Below, in pieces: positions 29,083 to 41,663 of a DNA stretch of 64,000 nt. This DNA comes from Microvirga splendida. Lineage in GTDB: Bacteria; Pseudomonadota; Alphaproteobacteria; Rhizobiales; Beijerinckiaceae. The stretch's first letter is position 1, and every line of letters starts with the position of its first letter. Below the pieces are notes generated by a model that saw only the letters and a program-made list of their open reading frames with translations, did no database searches and was not told the origin of the DNA. The DNA lies in the NCBI RefSeq assembly GCF_016427565.1, contig NZ_JAELXT010000016.1:1-64000 (forward strand), written 5' to 3'. A program made the position numbers and the translations under genes.

Positions 29083-29805
29083 GTGGCTCTCATCGAAACG
29101 CGCGATCTCAGCCGGGTTTACGATCTCGATGCCGGACGCGTCGTGGCGCTGGACGGCGTGTCGCTCGACATCGATCAGCGCGACTTCGTTGCCGTCATGG
29201 GTCCATCCGGTTCGGGCAAGTCCACCTTCATGAATCTGATCGGCTGCCTCGACCGGCCGACCGGCGGCGGGTACCGGCTTGCGGGCACAGCCGTCGAGAG
29301 CCTCGATGCGGACGGCCTGGCGCGCCTGCGCAACCGGGAGATCGGCTTCGTGTTCCAGCAGTTCAACCTGCTGCCGCGCGTGGATGCGCTGGGCAATGTG
29401 GAACTGCCGATGGTCTATGCCGGCTTCAGCCGCAGGACCCGCCGCAAGCGCGCCCTGCAGGCGCTCGGCCGCGTCGGTCTGGCAGACCGCGACCATCACC
29501 GGCCGATGCAGCTCTCCGGCGGGCAGCAGCAGCGCGTGGCGATTGCCCGCGCCCTCGTCAACAGCCCGAGCCTGCTGCTCGCCGACGAGCCGACCGGCGC
29601 CCTCGACAGCCGCACGGCCAATGAGATCATGGCGCTGTTCCAGGAGCTCAACCGCGAGGGCGTCACCATCGTGCTCGTGACGCACGATGCGGAGGTGGGG
29701 CGGCACGCGCACCGCCTCGTCCGCTTCCGCGACGGCCGCGTGATCGAGGATCGCCGCCAGACACCCGTCGATGCCCGCGATCTCGCGCCGGAGGCCGCCG
29801 AATGA
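29083..29805 (+). CDS. MacB-like ABC transporter ATP-binding protein
   Basis: 240-residue ATPase of the LolD/MacB family. Walker [10 protein letters not shown] is at about 40-48, the Q-loop region [21 protein letters not shown] near 87-107, signature LSGGQQQR, and Walker [14 protein letters not shown]. The start codon is GTG, nine bases after the adaptor gene. It drives the permease encoded next. In MacB proper these two domains are fused; here they are separate genes. Confidence 0.94.
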   Translation: MALIETRDLSRVYDLDAGRVVALDGVSLDIDQRDFVAVMGPSGSGKSTFMNLIGCLDRPTGGGYRLAGTAVESLDADGLARLRNREIGFVFQQFNLLPRVDALGNVELPMVYAGFSRRTRRKRALQALGRVGLADRDHHRPMQLSGGQQQRVAIARALVNSPSLLLADEPTGALDSRTANEIMALFQELNREGVTIVLVTHDAEVGRHAHRLVRFRDGRVIEDRRQTPVDARDLAPEAAE

Positions 29806-31034
29806 GGCTGTTCGAGGCGATCCGCTCTGCGTTCTCGGCCATCCTGGCCAATGCCCTGCGCAGCCTGCTCACCATGCTGGGCATCGTGATCGGCGTCGCG
29901 GCCGTGATCGCCGTGGTGGCGATCGGCTCGGGCGCGCGCAATCTCGTCGACCAGCAGATCCGCTCGCTCGGCGCCAACCTCGCCATCGTGACGCCGGGAA
30001 ACGTGACGCAGGGCGGCGCGCGGCTCGGCGCGGGTGCGGCCTCCTCGCTCACCGATGACGATGCCGAGGCCATCCGGCGCGAGATCGACGGCGTTGTGGC
30101 GGCAGCGCCCTTCGTGCAGGGCGGCGCGCAGGTGGTGGCCGGCGGCAGCAACTGGGGCACGCGGATCTACGGCATCGACGGCGACTGGTTCTCCGCCCGC
30201 GAATGGGACGTGGCCGAGGGGCGCACCTTCGATCCGGAGGAGATCCGCCGCGGAGACATCGTCATCCTGCTCGGGCAGACGGTGGCGCGCAACCTCTTCG
30301 GCGACGAGGACCCCATCGACCAGATCGTACGGGTGCGCAACGTGCCGTTCCGCGTGATCGGCGTGATGGCATCCAAGGGTCAATCCGCCTTCGGGCAGGA
30401 CCAGGACGACGTGATCTTCGTGCCGCTCGACGCGGGCCGCCGCCGCGTGATCGGCCGCAACTACGCCAAGGACGGCTCCGTCGGGTCGATCTTCGTGAAG
30501 TTCGCCAACGAGAGCGACATCGAGCCCGGCATCGAGAGCATCTCGGACCTGCTGCGCCAGCGCCACCGCATCACGGCTGAGCAGGAGGACGATTTCTCGA
30601 TCCGCAACCTGACCGAGATCGCCAACACCGCCTCGGCTTCCGCCAATACTCTCTCCATGCTGCTCGCAGCCGTCGCCGCCGTGTCGCTGCTCGTCGGCGG
30701 CATCGGCATCATGAACATCATGCTGGTCTCGGTGACCGAGCGCACCCGCGAGATCGGCCTGCGGCTGGCGGTGGGCGCGCGCCCGCGCGACATCCTCAGC
30801 CAGTTCCTCATCGAGGCGACGACGCTCTCAACCATCGGCGGCGCGCTCGGCATCGCCCTTGGCGTCGGCGCCGCCTATCTCGTGGCGCAGCTCGCCGGCT
30901 GGCCCTCGCTCGTGTCGACCAACGCCATCCTCATGGCCGCGGGCTTCTCGGCCCTGGTCGGCATCTTCTTCGGGTTCTACCCGGCGCAGCGCGCGGCGAA
31001 GCTCGACCCGATCGAGGCGCTGCGGCGGGAGTGA
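29802..31034 (+). CDS. MacB/FtsX-type ABC transporter permease
   Basis: 410-residue permease. One membrane helix near the N-terminus (about 16-41) is followed by a large MacB_PCD periplasmic domain and three C-terminal helices (about 275-400) of the FtsX domain, with [24 protein letters not shown] as the hallmark (two pieces: [13 protein letters not shown] and [11 protein letters not shown]). It overlaps the ATPase gene by 4 bp (ATGA). With the adaptor it forms a MacAB-type tripartite exporter needing an outer-membrane TolC partner. Confidence 0.94.
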   Translation: MRLFEAIRSAFSAILANALRSLLTMLGIVIGVAAVIAVVAIGSGARNLVDQQIRSLGANLAIVTPGNVTQGGARLGAGAASSLTDDDAEAIRREIDGVVAAAPFVQGGAQVVAGGSNWGTRIYGIDGDWFSAREWDVAEGRTFDPEEIRRGDIVILLGQTVARNLFGDEDPIDQIVRVRNVPFRVIGVMASKGQSAFGQDQDDVIFVPLDAGRRRVIGRNYAKDGSVGSIFVKFANESDIEPGIESISDLLRQRHRITAEQEDDFSIRNLTEIANTASASANTLSMLLAAVAAVSLLVGGIGIMNIMLVSVTERTREIGLRLAVGARPRDILSQFLIEATTLSTIGGALGIALGVGAAYLVAQLAGWPSLVSTNAILMAAGFSALVGIFFGFYPAQRAAKLDPIEALRRE

Positions 31035-31045
31035 CAATTGGGATT

Positions 31046-31081
31046 CGTCATCCCGGATCGGTTGCGCCGTCCGGGATGACG
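31046..31081. terminator. Bidirectional hairpin between the ABC permease gene and metH
   Basis: CGTCATCCCGGA/TCCGGGATGACG is a perfect 12-bp stem with a 12-nt loop between two convergent genes. It resembles another class of interspersed palindromes of this order (GTCATCCCGG arms). There is no T run, so it may end both transcripts by structure or protect their 3' ends. Confidence 0.55.
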
Positions 31082-31095
31082 TGCACGATACGGCC

Positions 31096-34851
<3,756 letters not shown>

Positions 34852-34912
34852 TCGATCTGTTCTCTTTGCGTCGCAGCCGGTTTGTGGGCTGGCGACGGTG
34901 ATTTCGGTAATG

Positions 34913-35818
34913 TCAGGCAGCCGCCTTCACGTTCTGATCGCGCAGGCCAAGGAGATGGCAGATGGCGTAGACCAGATCGGCGCGGTTCATGGTGTAGAAG
35001 TGGAATTCGCTGACGCCGCGGTCGACGAGATCGAGCACCTGTTCGGCAGCCACCGCTGCGGCTACGAGCTTTCGGGTCTCCACATCGTTGTCGAGACCGT
35101 CGAAGCGGGCCGCCAGCCACGCGGGAACGCTTGCGCCGGTCTTCGAGGCGAAGTTCGCCGTCTGCTTGAAGTTCTGCACCGGCACGATGCCGGGCACGAT
35201 GGGAATGTCGATGCCGCGGGCCCGCACGCGGTCGAGATAGCGGAAGTAGTGGTCGTTATCGAAGAAGAACTGCGTGATCGCCCGGTCCGCACCGCAATCG
35301 ACCTTGGCCTTGAGGGCATCGATGTCCGCATCGAGCGAGGCCGCTTCGGGGTGCTTCTCCGGATAGGCCGAGACGGAGACCTCGAAGTCGCCGATGGCCT
35401 TGATGCCGGCAACGAGATCGCAGGTCTGCTGGTAGCCGCCCGGATGAGCCTCGTATTGGGTGCCGATTCCGCTCACCGGATCGCCGCGCAGAGCCACGAT
35501 GTGGCGCACGCCTGCATCCCAGTAGGAGCGCACGACATCATCCACCTCGTCCTTCGTGGCCGCCACGCAGGTGAGATGCGCCGCAGGCTTCAGGTGCGTC
35601 TCCCGGACGAGCCGGGAAACCGTCGCGTGGGTGCGCTCGCGGGTGGAGCCGCCTGCCCCGTAGGTCACGGAGACGAACTGCGGATTGAGCGGAGCCAGAC
35701 GCTGGATCGACGACCACAGGGTCGCCTCCATCTCCGGGGTCTTAGGCGGAAAGAACTCGAACGACACCTTGATCGGACGGGAAGCCTGACGGCTGGCGCG
35801 AAGGGTGAGCGGTGACAT
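34913..35818 (-). CDS. metF: 5,10-methylenetetrahydrofolate reductase
   Basis: FAD-dependent enzyme supplying methyl-THF to MetH. The catalytic N-terminal motif is [14 protein letters not shown] with the conserved Glu, followed by [15 protein letters not shown] and [11 protein letters not shown] place the start at the ATG at 35818, which shares its A with the TGA stop of the regulator gene (TGATG), giving 301 residues. A longer frame exists but overlaps the regulator. Order regulator-metF-metH puts the one-carbon supply and use genes together. Confidence 0.97.
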   Translation of the reverse strand: MSPLTLRASRQASRPIKVSFEFFPPKTPEMEATLWSSIQRLAPLNPQFVSVTYGAGGSTRERTHATVSRLVRETHLKPAAHLTCVAATKDEVDDVVRSYWDAGVRHIVALRGDPVSGIGTQYEAHPGGYQQTCDLVAGIKAIGDFEVSVSAYPEKHPEAASLDADIDALKAKVDCGADRAITQFFFDNDHYFRYLDRVRARGIDIPIVPGIVPVQNFKQTANFASKTGASVPAWLAARFDGLDNDVETRKLVAAAVAAEQVLDLVDRGVSEFHFYTMNRADLVYAICHLLGLRDQNVKAAA

Positions 35819-36837
35819 CAGGCGACCTCTCTGTCGGGTTCGTTCAAGGGCCAATCCGTCACGGTGCGGCGATCCTGGCCAAGCCAAAGGGATACGGTCA
35901 GGTGCTCTTCGCCTCGTTTAGGCGGAGCGATTTCCCGGTTGAGGGTGCAGTCGAGCCCGGCCTCATCGAGCCAGGAGGCGACCTGGGCCGGGGCGAAGCC
36001 GAGACGGCGATGCGCCTGCGCCTCGCGCAGGAATTCGAGGCTGTGGGGCGCGAAATCCACCACGAGGATCCGACCGCCCGGCGCCACGAGGCGCGCGGCC
36101 TCGCGGATCGCCCGGGCTGGGTCGTCGAGGTAGTGCAGCACCTGATGAATCACGACGAGATCGAAGGTGTCGCGCGGGAACGGAGGGGCATAGATGTCGC
36201 CCTGGCGCAGCTCGATTCCTCTTAAGCCCGCCTTCTCGAGATTGGCGCGGGCCACCGAGAGCATGGCATGGCTGGCATCGAGGCCGACCGTCCGCTGGGC
36301 GCGGGGCGCCAGCAGCTGGAGCATGCGGCCGGTGCCGGTGCCGAGATCGACGAGGTTGCGGATCGACCGCGTGCCTAGGGCATCGAGCACGGCCGCCTCG
36401 ACCACCGCCTCCGGGGCGTGCAGGGAGCGGATCCGGTCCCAATCGGGCGCCAGCCGGGAGAAGAAGGCTTGCGCCGCCTGCGAACGCTGGGCGCGCACCG
36501 CCTGAAGCCTGGTCCTGTCCTCCAGGAGCTGCGGGTCGGAGCGGTCGAGGCTCTCCAGGGTCGGGCGGATGATGCGCAGGGCAGCGCCCCGGTCGGTGAG
36601 ACGGAAGAAGGCCCAGGCCCCCTCCCGGTGCCGCTCCACGAGCCCGGCCTCGACCAGGAGTTTCAGATGTCGGGAGATGCGCGGTTGGGACTGGCCCAGG
36701 ATGTCGGTGAAGTCGGAGACGGACAGCTCGCCCTCCATCAGAAGGGCCAGAATCCGCAGGCGCGTCTCTTCTGCGGCGGCTCGCAAGACGTCCAGGGTCA
36801 GGTCCAGCGATGGAGACGGAGTGTCAGGCACGGCCAA
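35818..36837 (-). CDS. sahR: SahR-type ArsR regulator fused to a methyltransferase-like SAH sensor
   Basis: Predicted repressor of the SAM cycle. Residues about 15-95 are an ArsR winged helix (DVLRAAAEETRLRILALL, QPRISRHLKLLVEAGLVERH). Residues about 150-310 form a SAM-methyltransferase-like fold with motif I VDLGTGTGRMLQLL and FDLVVIHQVLHYLDDP. In characterised SahR proteins this domain senses S-adenosylhomocysteine and releases DNA. The gene is coupled to metF. The predicted start is TTG at 36837; GTG at 36831 is an alternative, and no ATG is available. A perfect 20-bp palindrome lies 17 bp upstream. The function is inferred from architecture and context. Confidence 0.85.
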   Translation of the reverse strand: MAVPDTPSPSLDLTLDVLRAAAEETRLRILALLMEGELSVSDFTDILGQSQPRISRHLKLLVEAGLVERHREGAWAFFRLTDRGAALRIIRPTLESLDRSDPQLLEDRTRLQAVRAQRSQAAQAFFSRLAPDWDRIRSLHAPEAVVEAAVLDALGTRSIRNLVDLGTGTGRMLQLLAPRAQRTVGLDASHAMLSVARANLEKAGLRGIELRQGDIYAPPFPRDTFDLVVIHQVLHYLDDPARAIREAARLVAPGGRILVVDFAPHSLEFLREAQAHRRLGFAPAQVASWLDEAGLDCTLNREIAPPKRGEEHLTVSLWLGQDRRTVTDWPLNEPDREVA

Positions 36838-36854
36838 ATCTCGCTCTTACATAT

Positions 36855-36874
36855 AAAGATATATTTATATCTTT
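36855..36874 (-). promoter_or_regulatory. Candidate SahR operator
   Basis: AAAGATATATTTATATCTTT is a perfect 20-bp inverted repeat (9-2-9), AT-rich in a GC-rich region and typical in form of ArsR-family operators. It lies 17 bp upstream of sahR, where it would overlap the promoter of the sahR-metF-metH unit. Confidence 0.7.
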
Positions 36875-36958
36875 TTCGGAGCAGGAGCAAGTATGGCGCT
36901 CTCACGGCTCTGTATGCCATCTCCTTTCCGTCGCCGCAGAGGGGGCCGGCCCGGCAGC

Positions 36959-37684
36959 TCACCTCGAAGAGGTGCCGGTCGAGCCCTGCTTCCGCGCCAG
37001 CCAAGCATCGAGCAGAGCATTGGTCATGACCGGGTCCTCGTTGGGCGCGCAGTGACCGCACTCGGCGAGAATGTGCAGCTCCGCGCCCGGGATTCCGCTG
37101 GCGATTTCCCAGGAACGGTCGGGCGGCGTCCGCTGGTCATAGACTCCGCAGAGCACGAAGGTGGGCACCTGAATCCCGGCGAGGAGCGGGCGCAAGTCGG
37201 CGCGGGCGATGATCGCCTCCTGCTGGCTGCGGTAGAGCGCGGCGCCGAGCCGGTCGTTCATGTGTGCGAGCTGCTCGAACCAGGCAGGGTCGATCCGTTC
37301 GGGACGGTGATAGGTCTGCGGCACGCCCGCCTCCCAGGCCGTGCGCGGAGACGTGCGCTCGGCCAGTTCCACCGACGCCCGGCGCAAGGGGGCGGCCTCA
37401 GGCGCATCCGCGCGTGCCGACGTGCTGATGAGGCCGAGCTTGGCGATCCGCTCCGGCGCCTGGCGGATCGCCTCGAAGGCGATGTAGCCGCCCATGGACC
37501 AGCCGACGAGGATGAAACGCTCCGGGAGGTCGCGGAGCATGCGCGCCGCCATGGCCGCGATGGTGGGCTCGGCGAAATGGCTTTTGGGCACCACGACGCG
37601 GTAGCGGTCGCTGAGATGCCCGATCTGAGCCGCCCAGGTGGTCTCGTCGGAGAGGAGGCCGGGAACGAGGACGAGCGTCTCCAT
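36959..37684 (-). CDS. Alpha/beta hydrolase at the end of a peptide-transporter operon
   Basis: 241-residue serine hydrolase without signal peptide. Nucleophile elbow GWSMGG has S63; the catalytic acid is probably D183 in GVYDQRTP and the histidine H211 in AECGHCAP. Substrate cannot be deduced. The start shares a base with the stop of the upstream ATPase gene (TGATG), so it is the last gene of the importer operon and may process an imported ester or amide. Confidence 0.85.
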   Translation of the reverse strand: METLVLVPGLLSDETTWAAQIGHLSDRYRVVVPKSHFAEPTIAAMAARMLRDLPERFILVGWSMGGYIAFEAIRQAPERIAKLGLISTSARADAPEAAPLRRASVELAERTSPRTAWEAGVPQTYHRPERIDPAWFEQLAHMNDRLGAALYRSQQEAIIARADLRPLLAGIQVPTFVLCGVYDQRTPPDRSWEIASGIPGAELHILAECGHCAPNEDPVMTNALLDAWLARKQGSTGTSSR

Positions 37685-38679
37685 CAGGCTGCCGTCTTCT
37701 GCGCCGGCAGGCTGCCATCCTCTGCCAGCAGGTGGCAGGCGACCTGATGCCCTTCGCCGCCGACGCCTCTCAGCACCGGCTCCTCGATACGGCAGCGCGC
37801 CTCCGCATGGGGGCAGCGGGTGTTGAAGCGGCAGCCCGAAGGCGGGTTCAACGGACTTGGCAGGTCTCCCTCGAGGGGGCGGCGCACCCGGCGCTGACTC
37901 GGATGCTCCACCGGCACCGCATCGATCAGGGCACGGGTGTAGGGATGCAGCGCGCGGCTCACCACATCCGCCGTCGTGCCGGTCTCCACGATTCGGCCGA
38001 GGTACATGACAGCAACCCGGTGGCTCACATGGGCCACGACGCCGATGTCGTGCGAGACGAACAGCATGGAGAGCCCGAGTTCCGCCTGGAGGTCGCGGAG
38101 CAGGTTGATCACCTGGGCCTGGATCGACAGATCGAGGGCGGAGACCGGCTCGTCGGCGACGATCAGCTTCGGGTTCAGGGCGAGCGCACGGGCAATGCCG
38201 AGACGCTGGCGCTGACCGCCCGACAGCTCGTGCGGATAGCGCGTGGCATGTTGCGCGGAAAGGCCGACGCGGCCGAGCAGGGCTCGAACCATCGTCCGCC
38301 GCGCCTCCGGCGATCCGATGCGGAAATTGTCGAGGGGCTCACGCACGATGTCCTCGGCCGTGAGGCGCGGGTTCACGGAGGCATAAGGGTCCTGGAACAC
38401 CATCTGCATCTGGCGGCGCGACGACTGGAGGGCCGCACCCCGAAGGGCCGTGATGTCCTGCCCTTCCAGGAGGATCCGCCCTGCCGTGGCAGGCTCGAGC
38501 CGCATGATGAGGCGGGCGAGCGTGGACTTCCCGCAGCCGCTTTCGCCGACGAGGGCCAGGGTTTCGCCGGGATGAACCTCGAGGCTGACGCCGTCCACGG
38601 CCCGCACATGCTTCTTCCAGCCGATCTTGTAGTGACGCTTCACGCCCTCGACGGCGATGATGGGTTGTGTCTCAGGCAT
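37684..38679 (-). CDS. Peptide ABC importer ATP-binding protein (DppF type)
   Basis: 331-residue ATPase of the dipeptide/oligopeptide (Opp/Dpp) family. Walker A GESGCGKST is near residue 43, signature LSGGQRQR, Walker B LIVADEPVSALD. The C-terminal oligopeptide-importer domain has the cysteine cluster seen in RFNTRCPHAEARCRIEEP, typical of iron-sulfur-binding DppF/DppD tails. Its start overlaps the end of the DppD-type gene by 8 bp. Confidence 0.93.
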   Translation of the reverse strand: MPETQPIIAVEGVKRHYKIGWKKHVRAVDGVSLEVHPGETLALVGESGCGKSTLARLIMRLEPATAGRILLEGQDITALRGAALQSSRRQMQMVFQDPYASVNPRLTAEDIVREPLDNFRIGSPEARRTMVRALLGRVGLSAQHATRYPHELSGGQRQRLGIARALALNPKLIVADEPVSALDLSIQAQVINLLRDLQAELGLSMLFVSHDIGVVAHVSHRVAVMYLGRIVETGTTADVVSRALHPYTRALIDAVPVEHPSQRRVRRPLEGDLPSPLNPPSGCRFNTRCPHAEARCRIEEPVLRGVGGEGHQVACHLLAEDGSLPAQKTAA

Positions 38680-39676
38680 GGTGATCTACCTGCATTGCGA
38701 CGGCCGCGCGAACGGCGGCATGGCGGCGGCAAAGGCCCATATGGCCCGCATCGAAGGCGATGGGAGCGACAGGCTCCTGGCTGCATGCGGTCTCGGCGAA
38801 ACGGCAGCGAGGCGCGAATGCGCAGGTCTCGACGTGACGATCGAGGCGCGGCACGCCGCCTGGAAGCTCCAGCAGACGCTCGCTGCTGGAGCGGCGTGGC
38901 TTCGCGCCGAGCAGGCCGTGGGTGTAGCCGTGCGAGGGACGGTCGAACACGGCCGTCACAGGCCCGCGCTCGACGATGCGCCCCGCATACATGACGGCAA
39001 CCTCGTCGGCCATTTCCGCCACCACCCCGAGATCGTGGGTGATGAGCAGGATGGCCATGCCCATGTCGCGCTTGAGCTCGTCCATGAGGGAGAGGATCTG
39101 CGCCTGGACGGTCACGTCGAGGGCCGTGGTCGGCTCGTCGGCGATGAGGAGCTTCGGGTTGCAGGCGAGCGCCATGGCGATCATCACCCGCTGGCGCATG
39201 CCGCCGGACATCTGATGCGGGTATTGGTCGAGCCGCCGCCGGGCATCGGGAATGCGCATCCGGTCGAGCATGTCGAGCGCCCGGCGCCTGGCCTCGGCGC
39301 GCGAGACCGGCTCATGCAGGCGCACCGCCTCGGCAATCTGGTAGCCGATTGTGAGGGCCGGGTTCAGAGAGCTCATCGGGTCCTGGAAAATCATCGAGAT
39401 TTCCTTGCCCCGGAGCTGGGCGAGTCTGGCCGGTGTCGCGGTTCTCAAATCCTCGCCGGCGAACGCGAGGCGCCTGGCCTCGACGGTTGCGCCGCGGGCC
39501 GGCAGGAGGCCCATCACGGCCATGGACGTCACACTCTTGCCGGAGCCGGACTCGCCCACGAGGCAGAGTGTTCTGCCGGCTTCGAGCGTGAAGGATACGT
39601 CCGAAACCGCATGGGTGCGGCGGTCTGCCGAACCGAATGTGACGGAGAGGTTCTCGACGTGAAGAAGGGCGCTCAT
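38672..39676 (-). CDS. Peptide ABC importer ATP-binding protein (DppD type)
   Basis: 334-residue partner ATPase. Walker [10 protein letters not shown] is near residue 41, signature MSGGMRQR, Walker [13 protein letters not shown], with the C-terminal oligopeptide domain and Cys cluster [14 protein letters not shown]. It overlaps the DppC-type permease gene as ATGA. The two different ATPases form the heterodimeric motor of the importer. Confidence 0.93.
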   Translation of the reverse strand: MSALLHVENLSVTFGSADRRTHAVSDVSFTLEAGRTLCLVGESGSGKSVTSMAVMGLLPARGATVEARRLAFAGEDLRTATPARLAQLRGKEISMIFQDPMSSLNPALTIGYQIAEAVRLHEPVSRAEARRRALDMLDRMRIPDARRRLDQYPHQMSGGMRQRVMIAMALACNPKLLIADEPTTALDVTVQAQILSLMDELKRDMGMAILLITHDLGVVAEMADEVAVMYAGRIVERGPVTAVFDRPSHGYTHGLLGAKPRRSSSERLLELPGGVPRLDRHVETCAFAPRCRFAETACSQEPVAPIAFDAGHMGLCRRHAAVRAAVAMQVDHHA

Positions 39677-40554
39677 TTCAGGCCGCTCCGACGGGCAAGG
39701 CGCGGATCCAGTCGCTCGCGCAAGGCATCGCCCATAAGGTTCACCGTGAGGGCAATGATCGAGAGCATCAGGCCGGGAAAGCCGATGATCCAGGGAGCCA
39801 GCTGAAAATAGGCGCGTCCTTCAGCCATCATGTTGCCCCAGCTCGGAATCTCCGGCGGCGTGCCGACACCCAGAAAGCTCAGCACCGCCTCCGCGATGAT
39901 CGCCGAGACAGCCACGTAGGTAGCCTGAACCGAGAGCGGCCCGATGGTGTTGGGCAGCACGTGCAGCCACAGGATCTTGGGCGTCGACGATCCAACCGAT
40001 ATGGCGGCATCAACGAAAGGCTGCTCCTTGACCGTGAGCACGACGCTGCGCACGAGACGCACCATGCGCGGCACTTCCGGGATCGTGATGGCGATGATCA
40101 CGACCAGCAGCCCACCCCGCAACAGGGCAACGAGGGCGATGGCCAGGAGAACGCCGGGGATGGCCATGAGGCCGTCCATGAGCCGCATGAAGATGCGCTC
40201 GCCCCACTTGGAGAAGCCGGCGTAAAGGCCGATCGTGACTCCCAGGAGTGTCACCGAAATGGCCACGCCGAACCCGACGAGGAGTGAATTGCGCGTGCCG
40301 ACCATCGTGCGGGCGAAGATATCCCGCCCCAGGTGGTCCGTACCGAACCAGAACATCTCGCTTGGCGGCTTCAGCCGCTTCGAGGTGTTGATGGCGGTGG
40401 GATCCGCCACCAGGAAAGGAGCCAGGAGGGCGATCATCACGAAGATGCCGAGGATGACCACGCCGGCCAGGAGAAGCGGGCTGTGGGCCCAGGCGAACCG
40501 GGGAAGAGCCGGAGCCTGAGGCTCCTCCGCGGACAGGGCGAGCGGTGTTGTCAT
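39673..40554 (-). CDS. Peptide ABC importer permease (DppC type)
   Basis: 293-residue inner-membrane permease. An N-terminal extra segment (about 27-49) is followed by the binding-protein-dependent transport domain with five helices. FGTDHLGRDIFARTMVGTR is the DppC-type signature, and the EAA-like loop is near EQPFVDAAISVG. The start at 40554 lies four bases after the upstream permease stop; a longer frame of 12 codons overlaps that gene. Confidence 0.92.
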   Translation of the reverse strand: MTTPLALSAEEPQAPALPRFAWAHSPLLLAGVVILGIFVMIALLAPFLVADPTAINTSKRLKPPSEMFWFGTDHLGRDIFARTMVGTRNSLLVGFGVAISVTLLGVTIGLYAGFSKWGERIFMRLMDGLMAIPGVLLAIALVALLRGGLLVVIIAITIPEVPRMVRLVRSVVLTVKEQPFVDAAISVGSSTPKILWLHVLPNTIGPLSVQATYVAVSAIIAEAVLSFLGVGTPPEIPSWGNMMAEGRAYFQLAPWIIGFPGLMLSIIALTVNLMGDALRERLDPRLARRSGLK

Positions 40555-40558
40555 GAGC

Positions 40559-41500
40559 CTAGTACCGGATACGGGGGTCGAAGAGCGCATAGCTCAGGTC
40601 GACCAGGAGGTTGACGGCGATGAGCACGAGCGAGAAGAACAGCATGACGCCTTGGACAATCGGGTAGTCGCGCTGCTGGATGGCATCAACCGTCAGGCGG
40701 CCGATCCCCGGGATCGTGAAGATCGACTCGGTCACCACCACACCGCCCAGGAGCACCGCGAAGCTGATGCCGACGACGGTCATCACCGGCACGCCCGCAT
40801 TCTTGAGCGCATGGACGACGAGCAGGCGCATGAGCCCGGCCCCCTTCGCCCGCGCCGTGCGCATGTAATCCTCCGACAGGATTTCCAGCATGGCCGAGCG
40901 GGTCACGCGGGCAACCAGGGCGGAGAGGCCGAGCGACAGGGTGATGCTGGGAAGGACGAGGCCGCGCAGGCATTCCCAGATGCCTTCCGCGAGCGGCTTG
41001 TAGCCCTGCACGGGCAGCCATCCAAGCTTGATGGAGAACACCCAGACGAGGGAATAGGCAACCACGAAGACGGGCACCGAGAAGCCGACGACGGACAGCC
41101 CCATGACGAAGCGATCCACTCCGCCGCCGGAGCGCCACGCGGCAAGAACGCCGAGGGGAACGGCGAAGAGCACCGTGATGGTCATGGTGCAGATCGCCAG
41201 CATCAGTGTAGGCTCGATGCGCTTGAGAATGAGTGCGGCGACCGGCTGATTGGAGAAGATCGACTGGCCGAGATCGAATTGCGACAACTGCACGAGCCAG
41301 AGCCAGAACTGGCTGGCGAGCGGTCGATCGAGATGAAGGCGCGCTCTGATGGCCTCAAGCTGCTGCGGCGTGGCATTGTCGCCCGCGACCAGCGCGGCGG
41401 GATCGCCGGGCGCCAGATGCAGCATCAAAAAAATGAAAACGACCACGAAGGCAACGATCGGCAACGCCGTCAGGAGGCGCAGGGCAATGTAGCGGAACAT
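40559..41500 (-). CDS. Peptide ABC importer permease (DppB type)
   Basis: 313-residue permease with six predicted helices. An N-terminal MFRYIALRLLTALPIVAFVV segment and the motif ARAKGAGLMRLLVVHALKNA (EAA loop) fit DppB/OppB. The C-terminus SYALFDPRIRY is a family hallmark. It pairs with the DppC-type subunit encoded next. A 163-bp gap with a hairpin separates it from the binding-protein gene. Confidence 0.93.
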   Translation of the reverse strand: MFRYIALRLLTALPIVAFVVVFIFLMLHLAPGDPAALVAGDNATPQQLEAIRARLHLDRPLASQFWLWLVQLSQFDLGQSIFSNQPVAALILKRIEPTLMLAICTMTITVLFAVPLGVLAAWRSGGGVDRFVMGLSVVGFSVPVFVVAYSLVWVFSIKLGWLPVQGYKPLAEGIWECLRGLVLPSITLSLGLSALVARVTRSAMLEILSEDYMRTARAKGAGLMRLLVVHALKNAGVPVMTVVGISFAVLLGGVVVTESIFTIPGIGRLTVDAIQQRDYPIVQGVMLFFSLVLIAVNLLVDLSYALFDPRIRY

Positions 41501-41548
41501 GGAACTGTCCTAGAGAGAATGCGGCGAGACCTGCGAGGATGCATGACA

Positions 41549-41582
41549 CGGGAGGTTTCCGGCACCTTGCGGAGACCTCCCG
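41549..41582 (-). repeat. Intercistronic hairpin between binding protein and permease genes
   Basis: CGGGAGGT/ACCTCCCG with inner TTCCG/CGGAG pairs. There is no T run. In solute-importer operons such hairpins commonly stabilise the upstream binding-protein mRNA so that it exceeds the permease mRNA. Confidence 0.5.
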
Positions 41583-41663
41583 CGCCCTCGGCATGCACGC
41601 CGGATGCGCCTCACGGGAAAGGCTGCAGGAGCCCTCCCGCGAGAGCCGCGCCGTGTGGACGGC

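Noticed and set aside
34852-34912. Possible riboswitch before metH
   Set aside because: The metF-metH gap is only 61 bp, too short for a cobalamin riboswitch, and shows no SAM-II-like pseudoknot.
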